Below are positions 8,525-16,126 of a stretch of 64,000 nt of DNA, one piece after another (position 1 is the stretch's first letter; the number at the start of each line of letters is the position of its first letter). A program made the position numbers and the translations under genes. The stretch covers positions 62,001 through 126,000 of the forward strand of contig NZ_JAEHOB010000010.1 of NCBI RefSeq assembly GCF_016464705.1, in the 5' to 3' direction. The notes beneath the pieces were generated by a model. The model worked only from the letters and a program-made list of their open reading frames with translations. It was not told the DNA's origin and did not search any database. This stretch comes from Qaidamihabitans albus. GTDB taxonomy: Bacteria > Actinomycetota > Actinomycetes > Mycobacteriales > Pseudonocardiaceae.

Positions 8525-9727
8525 TCAGGCTCGACGCGTCCGATGCATGCTCACCGCTATAGACGCACATGTCCCGACAACCGCAGCTCCGAGGACAGCC
8601 GGCGTCACCAGATCCCAGGATGCGGCAACGCCACTCGCATACCGACCAGCCCCTGCTGCCAGGATAAGCACACCATTGTAGGTCGCCAACCAGTGTGCGC
8701 GAACCTGGACGGGCATATCGTGCATGATCATCATGCTGATCTCGGCATGCACGGGCGCAAGGCAGATACCGCAGACGATCGTGGTCACGATTATCGACGG
8801 AGCAGAGATGACGCCGCCCATGACGCCACATGCCACGGACATCCCGATGACCGCGGCGCCAACCCTCTTCAGCCTGACGGCGGGCCTTGCGCCGGTCGTC
8901 ACGAAGTTGATCAATCCGCCAAGCAGGCATCCGACACTCAGGGATATGGAAATCAAGCCACCGTCCGACGCGTCCCCCATATCCGCGATCAAGCGCAGGC
9001 CTCCGGTCGCTTCGACTACACCGGCCATGACCCCAACTGACGCAGCGACATAGATGGTCGTCCACCCACCCCGGACGCGTAGTACCTTGATCTTGCCTCT
9101 GTGCTCGGAACGCTGGCCAGCCGGCATCAGCTGCACCAGTACAGCCATCAAGACCGAAGTAACGGCGAGAACCACCATTATGACGGCCATATCCACGAAC
9201 TTCGCCGCCGCTACCACGGACAGCGGCCCGAGCACAAAGCCAGTCTCCATCGAAACCACGTCCACGCTGTTGGCGTAGGTCTTGTAGCGGCTCGATACCG
9301 AGTACATCAGCAGAAGGCGGTATCCGCTGATCTGCGGTGCTTGTGCGCAGCCGTGTACGGCCGCCAGAGCGAACAGCAGAGCTGAGTTTCCTTCCGCGGC
9401 AAATACCGCCAGGAGCAGCAAGAACACGACACAACTGAGCAGGTTCGACAGGATCAGTGCGAGCTTGATCCCATGTCGATCCGACAGATATCCCCAGAAC
9501 GATGATGACAGCACCACCGCCACATTGACCACTCCGGCGAGCTGCAACCCCAGCTCCGTTGAACCGGACACGTCACCGACCAACACGAACAGAGCGAACG
9601 ACGCCGTGAACGGCACCCGGCCAACGACGCCGGCCATAACACCGCCCAGGACGACGCGTCTCCGCAGGAAGGCGGTCCGGGTGAGGTGACCATCTACCTT
9701 GGTGTTCGTGCCGTCATATCCCGCCAT
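8525..9727 (-). CDS. MFS transporter, possible sugar efflux
   Basis: A 400-residue integral membrane protein with about 12 hydrophobic helices and an MFS loop 2-3 motif, GYLSDRHGIK, near residue 79. It is the last gene of the sugar operon, starting 10 bp after the acetyltransferase. MFS proteins in this position often export the pathway product or a toxic intermediate. The substrate is not deducible. An aminosugar or a reduced sugar made by the operon is the natural guess. Confidence 0.83.
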   Translation of the reverse strand: MAGYDGTNTKVDGHLTRTAFLRRRVVLGGVMAGVVGRVPFTASFALFVLVGDVSGSTELGLQLAGVVNVAVVLSSSFWGYLSDRHGIKLALILSNLLSCVVFLLLLAVFAAEGNSALLFALAAVHGCAQAPQISGYRLLLMYSVSSRYKTYANSVDVVSMETGFVLGPLSVVAAAKFVDMAVIMVVLAVTSVLMAVLVQLMPAGQRSEHRGKIKVLRVRGGWTTIYVAASVGVMAGVVEATGGLRLIADMGDASDGGLISISLSVGCLLGGLINFVTTGARPAVRLKRVGAAVIGMSVACGVMGGVISAPSIIVTTIVCGICLAPVHAEISMMIMHDMPVQVRAHWLATYNGVLILAAGAGRYASGVAASWDLVTPAVLGAAVVGTCASIAVSMHRTRRA

Positions 9728-9737
9728 CAGATCGCGT

Positions 9738-10379
9738 TCAGGTTCTCTGCGTCAGTTCGCGTGCCGGGCTTCCGGCCACGCGGCACTTCACCGGAACATC
9801 CCGGACGACCACCGCTCCAGCGCCGACGACCGCATCGTTCCCGATGCGCACACCAGGGAGGACGACGGAGCCCGCTCCGATAAGCGCACGCTTGCCGATA
9901 TGCGCGGCTCCGCCGATCATGCAAAGGGGATTCAGTGTCGCGTACTCTTCGATGTGGGCGTCATGCCCAATCACCACGTTGTTGTTGATATGCACTTGGC
10001 GGCCGATGACGGAGTTGGCGTTCACGGCGGCGCCGGCCAACACGATCGTCCCTTGACCGAGCGGCTCCGACGGCTCCACGCAGGCTCTCGGGTGAACGAT
10101 CGTGGCCGCATGCCCACCGAGCTGGACAGCGAAATCGTCCAGCCGGTTTCGAACGGCGGAATTCGCAATCGCTATCACGTAGTGGGCATCGAAGCGGACG
10201 AACTGCTCGTCGCATCCAAGTATGCGGTGTTCGCCGCGCTGAGTGGCGTCGTCGCCCTCGACAAGGAAACCCGTCAGCTCGATACTCGCGCCCGCACCGT
10301 TCAAATCAGCCACAACGGCCGGCATCCGTTTCGCGAAGCCGCCATGGCCGAACACAACCAATCTCGTTATTTCCTTCAT
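9738..10379 (-). CDS. neuD: NeuD/PglD-type sugar N- or O-acetyltransferase
   Basis: A 213-residue left-handed beta-helix acyltransferase. The N-terminal Rossmann-like sugar-binding part starts KEITRLVVFGHGGFAKRMP. The C-terminal half has hexapeptide repeats (for example GRQVHINNNVVIGHDAHI, then GAGSVVLPGVRIG). The His in GHDAHIEEY matches the catalytic base of PglD-like enzymes. In legionaminic-type pathways this step (LegH) acetylates the 4-amino group. The ATG at 10379 has GGAG 6 bases upstream and overlaps the epimerase stop (ATGA), so coupling is strong. Confidence 0.87.
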   Translation of the reverse strand: MKEITRLVVFGHGGFAKRMPAVVADLNGAGASIELTGFLVEGDDATQRGEHRILGCDEQFVRFDAHYVIAIANSAVRNRLDDFAVQLGGHAATIVHPRACVEPSEPLGQGTIVLAGAAVNANSVIGRQVHINNNVVIGHDAHIEEYATLNPLCMIGGAAHIGKRALIGAGSVVLPGVRIGNDAVVGAGAVVVRDVPVKCRVAGSPARELTQRT

Positions 10380-11554
10380 GTATACTCCACCCATTCCCCG
10401 GGCAGATCGAAGAACTCCTTCCTCCGTAGAGAGGAAAGATCCGCCTTCTTTATCAATTCGACCACGCGTGCGGACGCCCTGCCGTCCCCATATGGGGACC
10501 GGCTTCCCGCTGTCAACTTGCGGTGTGTCACCGTCAGTGCCTGGCGAATGGCGTCGACGACCGCATCCACTCCTGGTTCGCAGTCGATCACAGAGGGCGC
10601 CCGCGGTCTGCCGTCCTGACGGCCGCCCACATTCACGGTAGGAGTGCGCACAGCCGGAGCTTCGATGAGGGCACTCGACGAGTTGCCGATCACCACGTCC
10701 GAGTGAGCAAGCAAGCTCAGGTACTGGAGGCGACCGAGCGACGAAATCACCTTGACGCGTGCCGCCTGCCGGGACGCATACCGGCCGAAGATCGCGGCAA
10801 TCTGCCGTCCGCCGAAGTCGACGTTGGAGCCGGTGATCACAACCGAGGTGGAGGGGAACGAGTCCAACGCTTGGACAATTGCCAGCGCTCCGTTGTCACC
10901 GTGGCCCGCGGTTGCGGTTTCCGCGTGGTACGTCAACGTGAACAGCGATTTCTTCCGAGGCAAGCCGAGTCGCCGGCACAACTCGTCGCGGGTGAGCAAC
11001 TCGATCGTCCGCACCGTGTCCAGCCCGAGCGCACCGACCTCATGGACACGAGAGGGATGCTCGCCGAGCTGGATGATCCGCTGCCGGAACTCCGACGTCG
11101 AGGTGGCGTGGAGACTCGCCAGCTTGGTTATCGCGTGCCGGATGGAGTCGTCCACCGCACCGTAGGTGAGCGTCCCGCCCGCGATGTGGAGCACGGGGAT
11201 GCCCTGTAGTACCGCGACCAGGCAGGCGCCGAGAGCTTCGTAACGATCCCCCAGTACCACGAACAGCTCAGGCGAGAGTCGTTCAAGCACGTCGACGTAA
11301 CCGATCATGCCGACACCCAGCGACTTCGCCGTGCCACCCGCCGAGTCGCTCGCCAGGACCATCTCAACCTGCTCAACGACATCGAGTCCATCGTCCACCA
11401 GTTCGCGAATCGTCATGCCCTGCTCCGGTACCAGGTGACCACCGGAGGCCAGGACGGACAGCTCGACGTCCTCGTCCTTCCGCAGAACCTGGATAAGTGG
11501 CGACAGGGGCCCATAGTCGGCGCGCGATCCGGTGAAGACGCATACTCTGCGCAT
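10376..11554 (-). CDS. neuC: NeuC/LegG-type UDP/GDP-sugar 2-epimerase (hydrolysing)
   Basis: A 392-residue GT-B-fold epimerase. The start RRVCVFTGSRADYG is the classic NeuC opening. GDRYE (102-106), IRHAITKLASLH, TYHAET with the catalytic His, and GNSSSALIEAP follow in order. It should invert C2 and release the nucleotide, giving a free ManNAc-type or 2,4-diacetamido-trideoxymannose sugar. The usual HxxGGE motif reads HIAGGT, with Thr128 in place of Glu, which may affect catalysis. ATG 11554 is preferred; GTG 11557 and TTG 11566 are in frame. It sits 4 bp after the reductase gene and overlaps the acetyltransferase. Confidence 0.86.
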   Translation of the reverse strand: MRRVCVFTGSRADYGPLSPLIQVLRKDEDVELSVLASGGHLVPEQGMTIRELVDDGLDVVEQVEMVLASDSAGGTAKSLGVGMIGYVDVLERLSPELFVVLGDRYEALGACLVAVLQGIPVLHIAGGTLTYGAVDDSIRHAITKLASLHATSTSEFRQRIIQLGEHPSRVHEVGALGLDTVRTIELLTRDELCRRLGLPRKKSLFTLTYHAETATAGHGDNGALAIVQALDSFPSTSVVITGSNVDFGGRQIAAIFGRYASRQAARVKVISSLGRLQYLSLLAHSDVVIGNSSSALIEAPAVRTPTVNVGGRQDGRPRAPSVIDCEPGVDAVVDAIRQALTVTHRKLTAGSRSPYGDGRASARVVELIKKADLSSLRRKEFFDLPGEWVEYT

Positions 11555-11558
11555 CACG

Positions 11559-12521
11559 TCAACCAACTACCGCGGACTTCAGTACCTTCTCAGCCACATC
11601 GAAAACCTCGTCTTCGATCTGCAGTTCCACAGCGGCCACGTTCTCCGCCAGCTGTCCGGTGTTGGATGCCCCGACGATGGCGGTCGTGAGTCCTGGCTGC
11701 CGAATGCACCACGCGAGTGCCAGTTGCGCCGCCGTGATGCCGGTACTTTCCGCAAGATCGCGAAACCTCCCCACCGCGGGCAACACGTCCGGCCGCCGCA
11801 GGTACCTGTCGAGGAAGTGACCTGCTGAACCCTGGCCCCGCGTGCCAACTGGCGCATCGGACGCGTCGGAGTACTTTCCCGTCAGGACTCCCATGGCCAG
11901 CGGTGACCAGGCAATGACCCCCATGCCAAGCCGCCTGCAGGTCGGGAGGACCTCGGGCTCGATTCCACGCCACAGTAATGAGTACTGCGGCTGATCACTG
12001 ATCGGAGGGCTCCATCCGTGTGCTTCGCAGAGCGCCATAGCCGCCTCGATCTGATCGGCAGCCCATTCGGACACGCCCCAGTAGTGGATTTTTCCAACAC
12101 GGATAAGGTCATCCATAGTGCGTATCGTTTCGTCGAGCGGAGTGTCGGGGTCGAAGCGGTGGCACTGATACAGATCGACATAGTCCATATTCAGCCGTCG
12201 CAGTGACGCGTCCAGCTGAGCCGTTACGTGCTTCCGTGACAGCCCGCGGTCGAGCGGGCCGTCGCCAACAGGTAGGCAGACCTTACTCGCCACGACCAGC
12301 CGCTCACGCGGCATTCGGTCCAGCGCACGGCCCAAGGCCCTTTCCGCCTCGCCCCCCTGATACTCGTTCGCCGTGTCGAAAAAGTTGATGCCGTGCTCGT
12401 AGGCCTGCTCGATACAGCGTCGTGACGTCTCGTCAGCTGCACTTCCCCCGTAGGTCAACCAGCTCCCGAGGCCGACGGCCGAAAGTTTGACACCCCAGCG
12501 TCCTAGTTTTCGGTACAGCAT
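11559..12521 (-). CDS. aldo/keto reductase
   Basis: A 320-residue (beta/alpha)8 NADPH-dependent reductase. The catalytic tetrad is visible: Asp and Tyr in FFDTANEYQGGEAE (about 48-61), Lys in VVASK and His in DLYQCH. The C-terminal NADPH-binding stretch TTAIVGASN is present. It resembles the voltage-channel-beta/YghZ-like group. It lies inside the sugar operon, 15 bp after the aminotransferase and 4 bp before the epimerase. Known legionaminic-acid pathways have no such step. It could reduce a keto-sugar intermediate or the free aldose (inference). Start ATG with GGAG upstream. Confidence 0.88.
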   Translation of the reverse strand: MLYRKLGRWGVKLSAVGLGSWLTYGGSAADETSRRCIEQAYEHGINFFDTANEYQGGEAERALGRALDRMPRERLVVASKVCLPVGDGPLDRGLSRKHVTAQLDASLRRLNMDYVDLYQCHRFDPDTPLDETIRTMDDLIRVGKIHYWGVSEWAADQIEAAMALCEAHGWSPPISDQPQYSLLWRGIEPEVLPTCRRLGMGVIAWSPLAMGVLTGKYSDASDAPVGTRGQGSAGHFLDRYLRRPDVLPAVGRFRDLAESTGITAAQLALAWCIRQPGLTTAIVGASNTGQLAENVAAVELQIEDEVFDVAEKVLKSAVVG

Positions 12522-12536
12522 TTCTCTCCAATACGG

Positions 12537-13664
12537 TCACACGATGACGCGTTCAAGTGCAGCGACCACCACGCCTTGGTGATCCTCTGTCAGGTCGACG
12601 GAGCTCGGTAGCGATATACCGTGTGCGTAGATCTCCTCGCTGACGTCTCCACCGAGCCGAGGTGTGCGCGCATACGGCGGCTGTGTATGCAAGGGCGGCC
12701 AAAGCCGTCGCGTCTCGACGCCGGACGAGGCCATGCCGCGGACTACCTCGTCCAGTTCCTTGCACCCGGCCGGCAACAGCACCGAGTAGAGCCAGTAGGT
12801 TGGGGCGGCCCAGTTCGCGCGCGGCGCCATCGACATTGCGAGTCCGCCCAGCATCTTCTCGTAATGCCGGGCAATCTCCCACTTCGAGCGGACAATGGCG
12901 TCCAGCCGTTCCAGTTGAGCGAGGCCGAGTGCGGCGTGCAGGTTCGTCAACCGGTAGTTGTACCCGATGGTGTCATGTTCGTACCCGCCGGACGGCGATT
13001 TTGCCTGGTTGATCAAGTGACGTGCCCGCTCGGCGAAGAACTCGTCGTCGGTGACGATCATCCCACCGCTGCCTGAGGTGACTATCTTGTTGCCGTTGAA
13101 GGAGAAACAGCCCGCTGTCCCCGTCGAGCCGACGTCGATGCGATCTCCCGCCTTGCTCGTCCATTTGGCGCCAAGGGCCTCGGCCGCATCTTCTACCAGC
13201 TTGATGCCGAATCTGTCGCGGAGCTCGATCAGCGGCTCCATGAAGGCTGGATGCCCCAGCACATGTACCACTTCGACGATATCCGGAATACGACGCCCGA
13301 GCCGCGCGTTCTCCACGACATGGTCGAACAGCAGTTCGCTGTTCATGTTCCAGGTTTGTGGCTCGCTGTCCACGAGCAGCAGGTCTGCACCGGTGTAACT
13401 GACGGCATTGGCCGACGCGATGAACGTGAAGTCGGACACCGCTACCAACCGCCCTGGCTCCGCGCCGGCGAGACGCAACGAGACGTGGAGAGCTGCAGTG
13501 CCACTCGAGCAGCCAACCGCGTGGCGACTTCCGGTCATTCCAGCCAGTTGGTCTTCGAAACGCTTTGTGAATGAACCGACGGAGGACACATAGCCGCTCG
13601 CCAGGCATTCGCCGACGTACGTATGCTCCTTGCCAAGCAAGCGCGGCTCGATGAGTGGTATCAC
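12537..13664 (-). CDS. legC: LegC-type PLP aminotransferase (DegT/DnrJ/EryC1/StrS)
   Basis: A 375-residue sugar aminotransferase. The N-terminus IPLIEPRLLGKEHTYVGECL and the substrate loop SSGTAALH are typical. FSFNGNKIVTSGSGG carries the PLP-binding Lys in the NGNK context that marks the LegC group rather than the common SYHxxK group. It should add the 4-amino group to a 4-keto-6-deoxy-HexNAc nucleotide made by the LegB-like enzyme. It starts with GTG overlapping the legB stop (GTGA). Confidence 0.88.
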   Translation of the reverse strand: MIPLIEPRLLGKEHTYVGECLASGYVSSVGSFTKRFEDQLAGMTGSRHAVGCSSGTAALHVSLRLAGAEPGRLVAVSDFTFIASANAVSYTGADLLLVDSEPQTWNMNSELLFDHVVENARLGRRIPDIVEVVHVLGHPAFMEPLIELRDRFGIKLVEDAAEALGAKWTSKAGDRIDVGSTGTAGCFSFNGNKIVTSGSGGMIVTDDEFFAERARHLINQAKSPSGGYEHDTIGYNYRLTNLHAALGLAQLERLDAIVRSKWEIARHYEKMLGGLAMSMAPRANWAAPTYWLYSVLLPAGCKELDEVVRGMASSGVETRRLWPPLHTQPPYARTPRLGGDVSEEIYAHGISLPSSVDLTEDHQGVVVAALERVIV

Positions 13665-14659
13665 AACTGGTATCCCGTTACGCCGTCAGTGCGGGCCGAC
13701 GACGCCAACCACCGAACAGTCTTGCCGAGCCCGTCCAGGAGGCTCACCGACGTGTCCCAGCCGAGCAAGGCTCGCGCTCTACTCGGATCTGACTGCAGAA
13801 TCTGTATCTCGCTCGCCTCCGGGCGGACCCGGCGATCGTCGGTGACAGCCCGCGCCTTCGCATCCACGGCGGAACAGCACAGGTCGAAAATCTCCGCGAC
13901 CGACACAGACACGCCGGTTCCGAGCTGGACCACAGAACCCGGTTCGAGGTCGGCCGCCGCCATCAAAGCGAAACCACGGACGGTGTCCTGGACGAACGTC
14001 AGATCACGGCGAGGCGACAAGCTGCCAAGGTGAACCTCTTCCACACCGGACATGAGCTGACTCAGGATCGTTGGGATGACCGCGCGGCGCGACTGCCTTG
14101 GCCCGTACGTATTGAATGGCCGCAGGGTTACCACGGGCGTATCGAAGGAGCAGGCGTAGGCGCCACACATCTGATCGGCGCCGATCTTCGACGCCGCATA
14201 CGGTGACTGGCCATTCAGTTTGTGAGTCTCCCGTATCGGCACCGAATCCGGTGTGCCGTACACCTCGCTGGTCGAGGTCTGCACCATGCGGACGGTACCG
14301 GCATCCCGCACCGCCTCGAGGACGTTGAGCGTTCCAAACACATTCGTCTCTAGGTAGGACTGAGGGGCGTGGTAGCTGTACGGGATACCGATCAGGGCTG
14401 CCAGGTGGAGGACGATGTCCACGTCGGCCACCGCGTCGCGGACCAGGCGCGCGTCTCGCACGTCACCCAGGAGCAACTCCAGGTTTCTCGGGCAGTCCCC
14501 AGCAAGCGCGTCGAGAAAACCGTACGACCCGGCCGAGTTGTAGTAGCAGAGTCCCCGTACCTGCACACCGTCGCCGACCAGTCGCTCGACGAGGTGGCTC
14601 CCGATGAAGCCGTCGGCGCCTGTCACCAGCACGCGAGTTCCCACAAGATCGGACACCAC
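13661..14659 (-). CDS. legB: LegB-type nucleotide-GlcNAc 4,6-dehydratase
   Basis: A 332-residue extended SDR. The NAD-binding motif is VTGADGFIGSH. The run of family landmarks is close to LegB: YYNSAGSYGFLD near 40, IGIPYSYHAPQSY, TSTSEVYGT, SPYAASKIGAD (Tyr and Lys of YxxxK), RPFNTYGPRQS and LGSLSPRRDLTFVQD. It should convert UDP- or GDP-GlcNAc to the 4-keto-6-deoxy sugar. Two adjacent GTG codons (14659, 14656) are possible starts, with AAAGG upstream. Downstream it is translationally coupled to legC. The gap of about 180 bp from the nucleotidyltransferase gene shows no other gene. Confidence 0.87.
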   Translation of the reverse strand: MVSDLVGTRVLVTGADGFIGSHLVERLVGDGVQVRGLCYYNSAGSYGFLDALAGDCPRNLELLLGDVRDARLVRDAVADVDIVLHLAALIGIPYSYHAPQSYLETNVFGTLNVLEAVRDAGTVRMVQTSTSEVYGTPDSVPIRETHKLNGQSPYAASKIGADQMCGAYACSFDTPVVTLRPFNTYGPRQSRRAVIPTILSQLMSGVEEVHLGSLSPRRDLTFVQDTVRGFALMAAADLEPGSVVQLGTGVSVSVAEIFDLCCSAVDAKARAVTDDRRVRPEASEIQILQSDPSRARALLGWDTSVSLLDGLGKTVRWLASSARTDGVTGYQL

Positions 14660-14841
14660 GTTCGCCTTTCGTTTGGCTGATCAACCGGTCCGACTTGCCC
14701 CGCCCGTCGCCCAACTGACTTCATTCCTTGCGCCTCGACGAGGCTTCCCCGGCGGACTATGGCCTACCGGTCGATGTCAAGCACCAAGGATCGCGGACTA
14801 GCGAGCCTGTCGCAGCACCGCCGCCCATCCCGGTCGCTACG

Positions 14842-15888
14842 TCATTGCTGCCCCCTTGCCTGGGCGAGTTCGCTGGGGCGCCCGATGTCCTGCCACGCTT
14901 CGCGCATCGGCCAGACGCCGACGGGCCAGCCACAGTCGAGACAGTCGTCGAACAGCGCCGTGATGGGGAAGAGTTCGCCGGCCGGCACCCGGCTGAGGAG
15001 CTTGGGGTCGAGCACGTAGACGCCGGCGTTCACGCCCCACGACGGGGTCGGCTTCTCGACCATCCGCACCAGGTGGTCACCTTCGGTCTCCAGGACGCCG
15101 AACGGAATCTGGTGCTGGTACTCGCTCACCGCGATCGTCGCGACGACGTCCCGGTTGACGTGCGCGTCGAGCAGGTCGCCGACGGCGAACTCGGTCACCA
15201 GGTCGCCGTTCATCACCAGAATCGGATGCGACGGTTCATTTCCGCTTTCCACGAGCAGCCGCAGAGACCCGCCGGTACCCAGCGGGCAGTCCAGTTCCTC
15301 ACGAAGATAGCCGATTTCGCAGCCGAATTGCGAACCGTCGCCGAAGTGCTCCTCGATCATGCTTCCGAGGTAGTTCACGGACAGGAATATGCGCTCGATT
15401 CCTGAGCCCACCAGATGCAGCACGAGGCGTTCGAGTATAGGCCGGCCCGCGACGGGCAACATGGGTTTGGGCACATTCTTCGTCAATGGCGCGAGGCGCG
15501 TTCCTTTCCCGCCGGCCATCACCACGGCCCAGTTTTCGCGGCGCGGCACGCCGACGCACTCCCGCTCCGCGTGCACTCCCACGAGGCTTCCCTGCTCGTC
15601 GACGATCGGCACCACTGCCAGCCCGAGCACCCGCATGAGGTCCAGCACCTCGGCGCGCCCCTCCGACGGCTTGGCCGTGACCTGCGGTCTTCGCGACAGC
15701 GGATAGGCCGGTGCCCCCAGACCGGCACCCTCCAGCAACGCACGGCGGACGTCGGCCTCGTCGATCGCGCCGACGAGTCTTCCTTCACCGTCAACGACGT
15801 AGGCGACCCCGAGGCCCTGCCGGTCGATCGCGGAGAGAGCGGATCGAATCGAGGATCCCCTTCCGATCAGGAGGTCAGTGAAAGTCAT
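14842..15888 (-). CDS. ptmE: CBS-domain sugar-1-phosphate nucleotidyltransferase (PtmE-like)
   Basis: A 348-residue protein in two parts. Residues 1 to about 115 form a CBS pair (for example GVAYVVDGEGRLVGAIDEADVRRAL). Residues 117-348 form a GT-A-like nucleotidyltransferase with AVVMAGGKGTRLAPLT, VPKPMLPVAGRPILE, LVMNGDLVT and VNAGVYVLDP. In Campylobacter, PtmE of this build makes GDP-GlcN for the legionaminic pathway; by analogy it may make the nucleotide sugar used by LegB here. The start at 15888 is set by a very strong AAGGAGGAGG site just upstream. First gene of the minus-strand sugar operon. The CBS pair could sense adenosyl nucleotides. Confidence 0.87.
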   Translation of the reverse strand: MTFTDLLIGRGSSIRSALSAIDRQGLGVAYVVDGEGRLVGAIDEADVRRALLEGAGLGAPAYPLSRRPQVTAKPSEGRAEVLDLMRVLGLAVVPIVDEQGSLVGVHAERECVGVPRRENWAVVMAGGKGTRLAPLTKNVPKPMLPVAGRPILERLVLHLVGSGIERIFLSVNYLGSMIEEHFGDGSQFGCEIGYLREELDCPLGTGGSLRLLVESGNEPSHPILVMNGDLVTEFAVGDLLDAHVNRDVVATIAVSEYQHQIPFGVLETEGDHLVRMVEKPTPSWGVNAGVYVLDPKLLSRVPAGELFPITALFDDCLDCGWPVGVWPMREAWQDIGRPSELAQARGQQ

Positions 15889-15979
15889 TCCCTCCTCCTT
15901 TTTCTTGCGCAACCTCGGTTGGCGCGACTGTGTCGTTCAATACTTACCAGTGATCGTTAACCGGACCAGGGGACGAGTT

Positions 15980-16009
15980 TTGGCCGACTATTTATGAAAC
16001 ACATATTCT
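15980..16009 (+). promoter_or_regulatory. possible promoter for the XRE/MNT/HEPN-like regulator
   Basis: TTGGCC (15980-15985), an 18-base spacer and TATTCT (16004-16009) in an A+T-rich patch of the 238-bp divergent gap between the sugar operon and the regulator. Moderate match only. The opposite direction shows no clear promoter by eye. Confidence 0.3.
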
Positions 16010-16126
16010 GGATCTTCCCGTGCGCAGGGGTTCGTGAAGTCGACGTACGCCGTGCGCGAATCGGACTGACCCGGCCACGAAAAGAGCCTAGTGTCGAAAT
16101 CAACCAGAGGAAGGTGGGCCACGATC

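Noticed and set aside
15889-16126. tRNA or attachment site at the island border
   Set aside because: No cloverleaf or direct repeat was recognised; the gap only holds promoter-like DNA.
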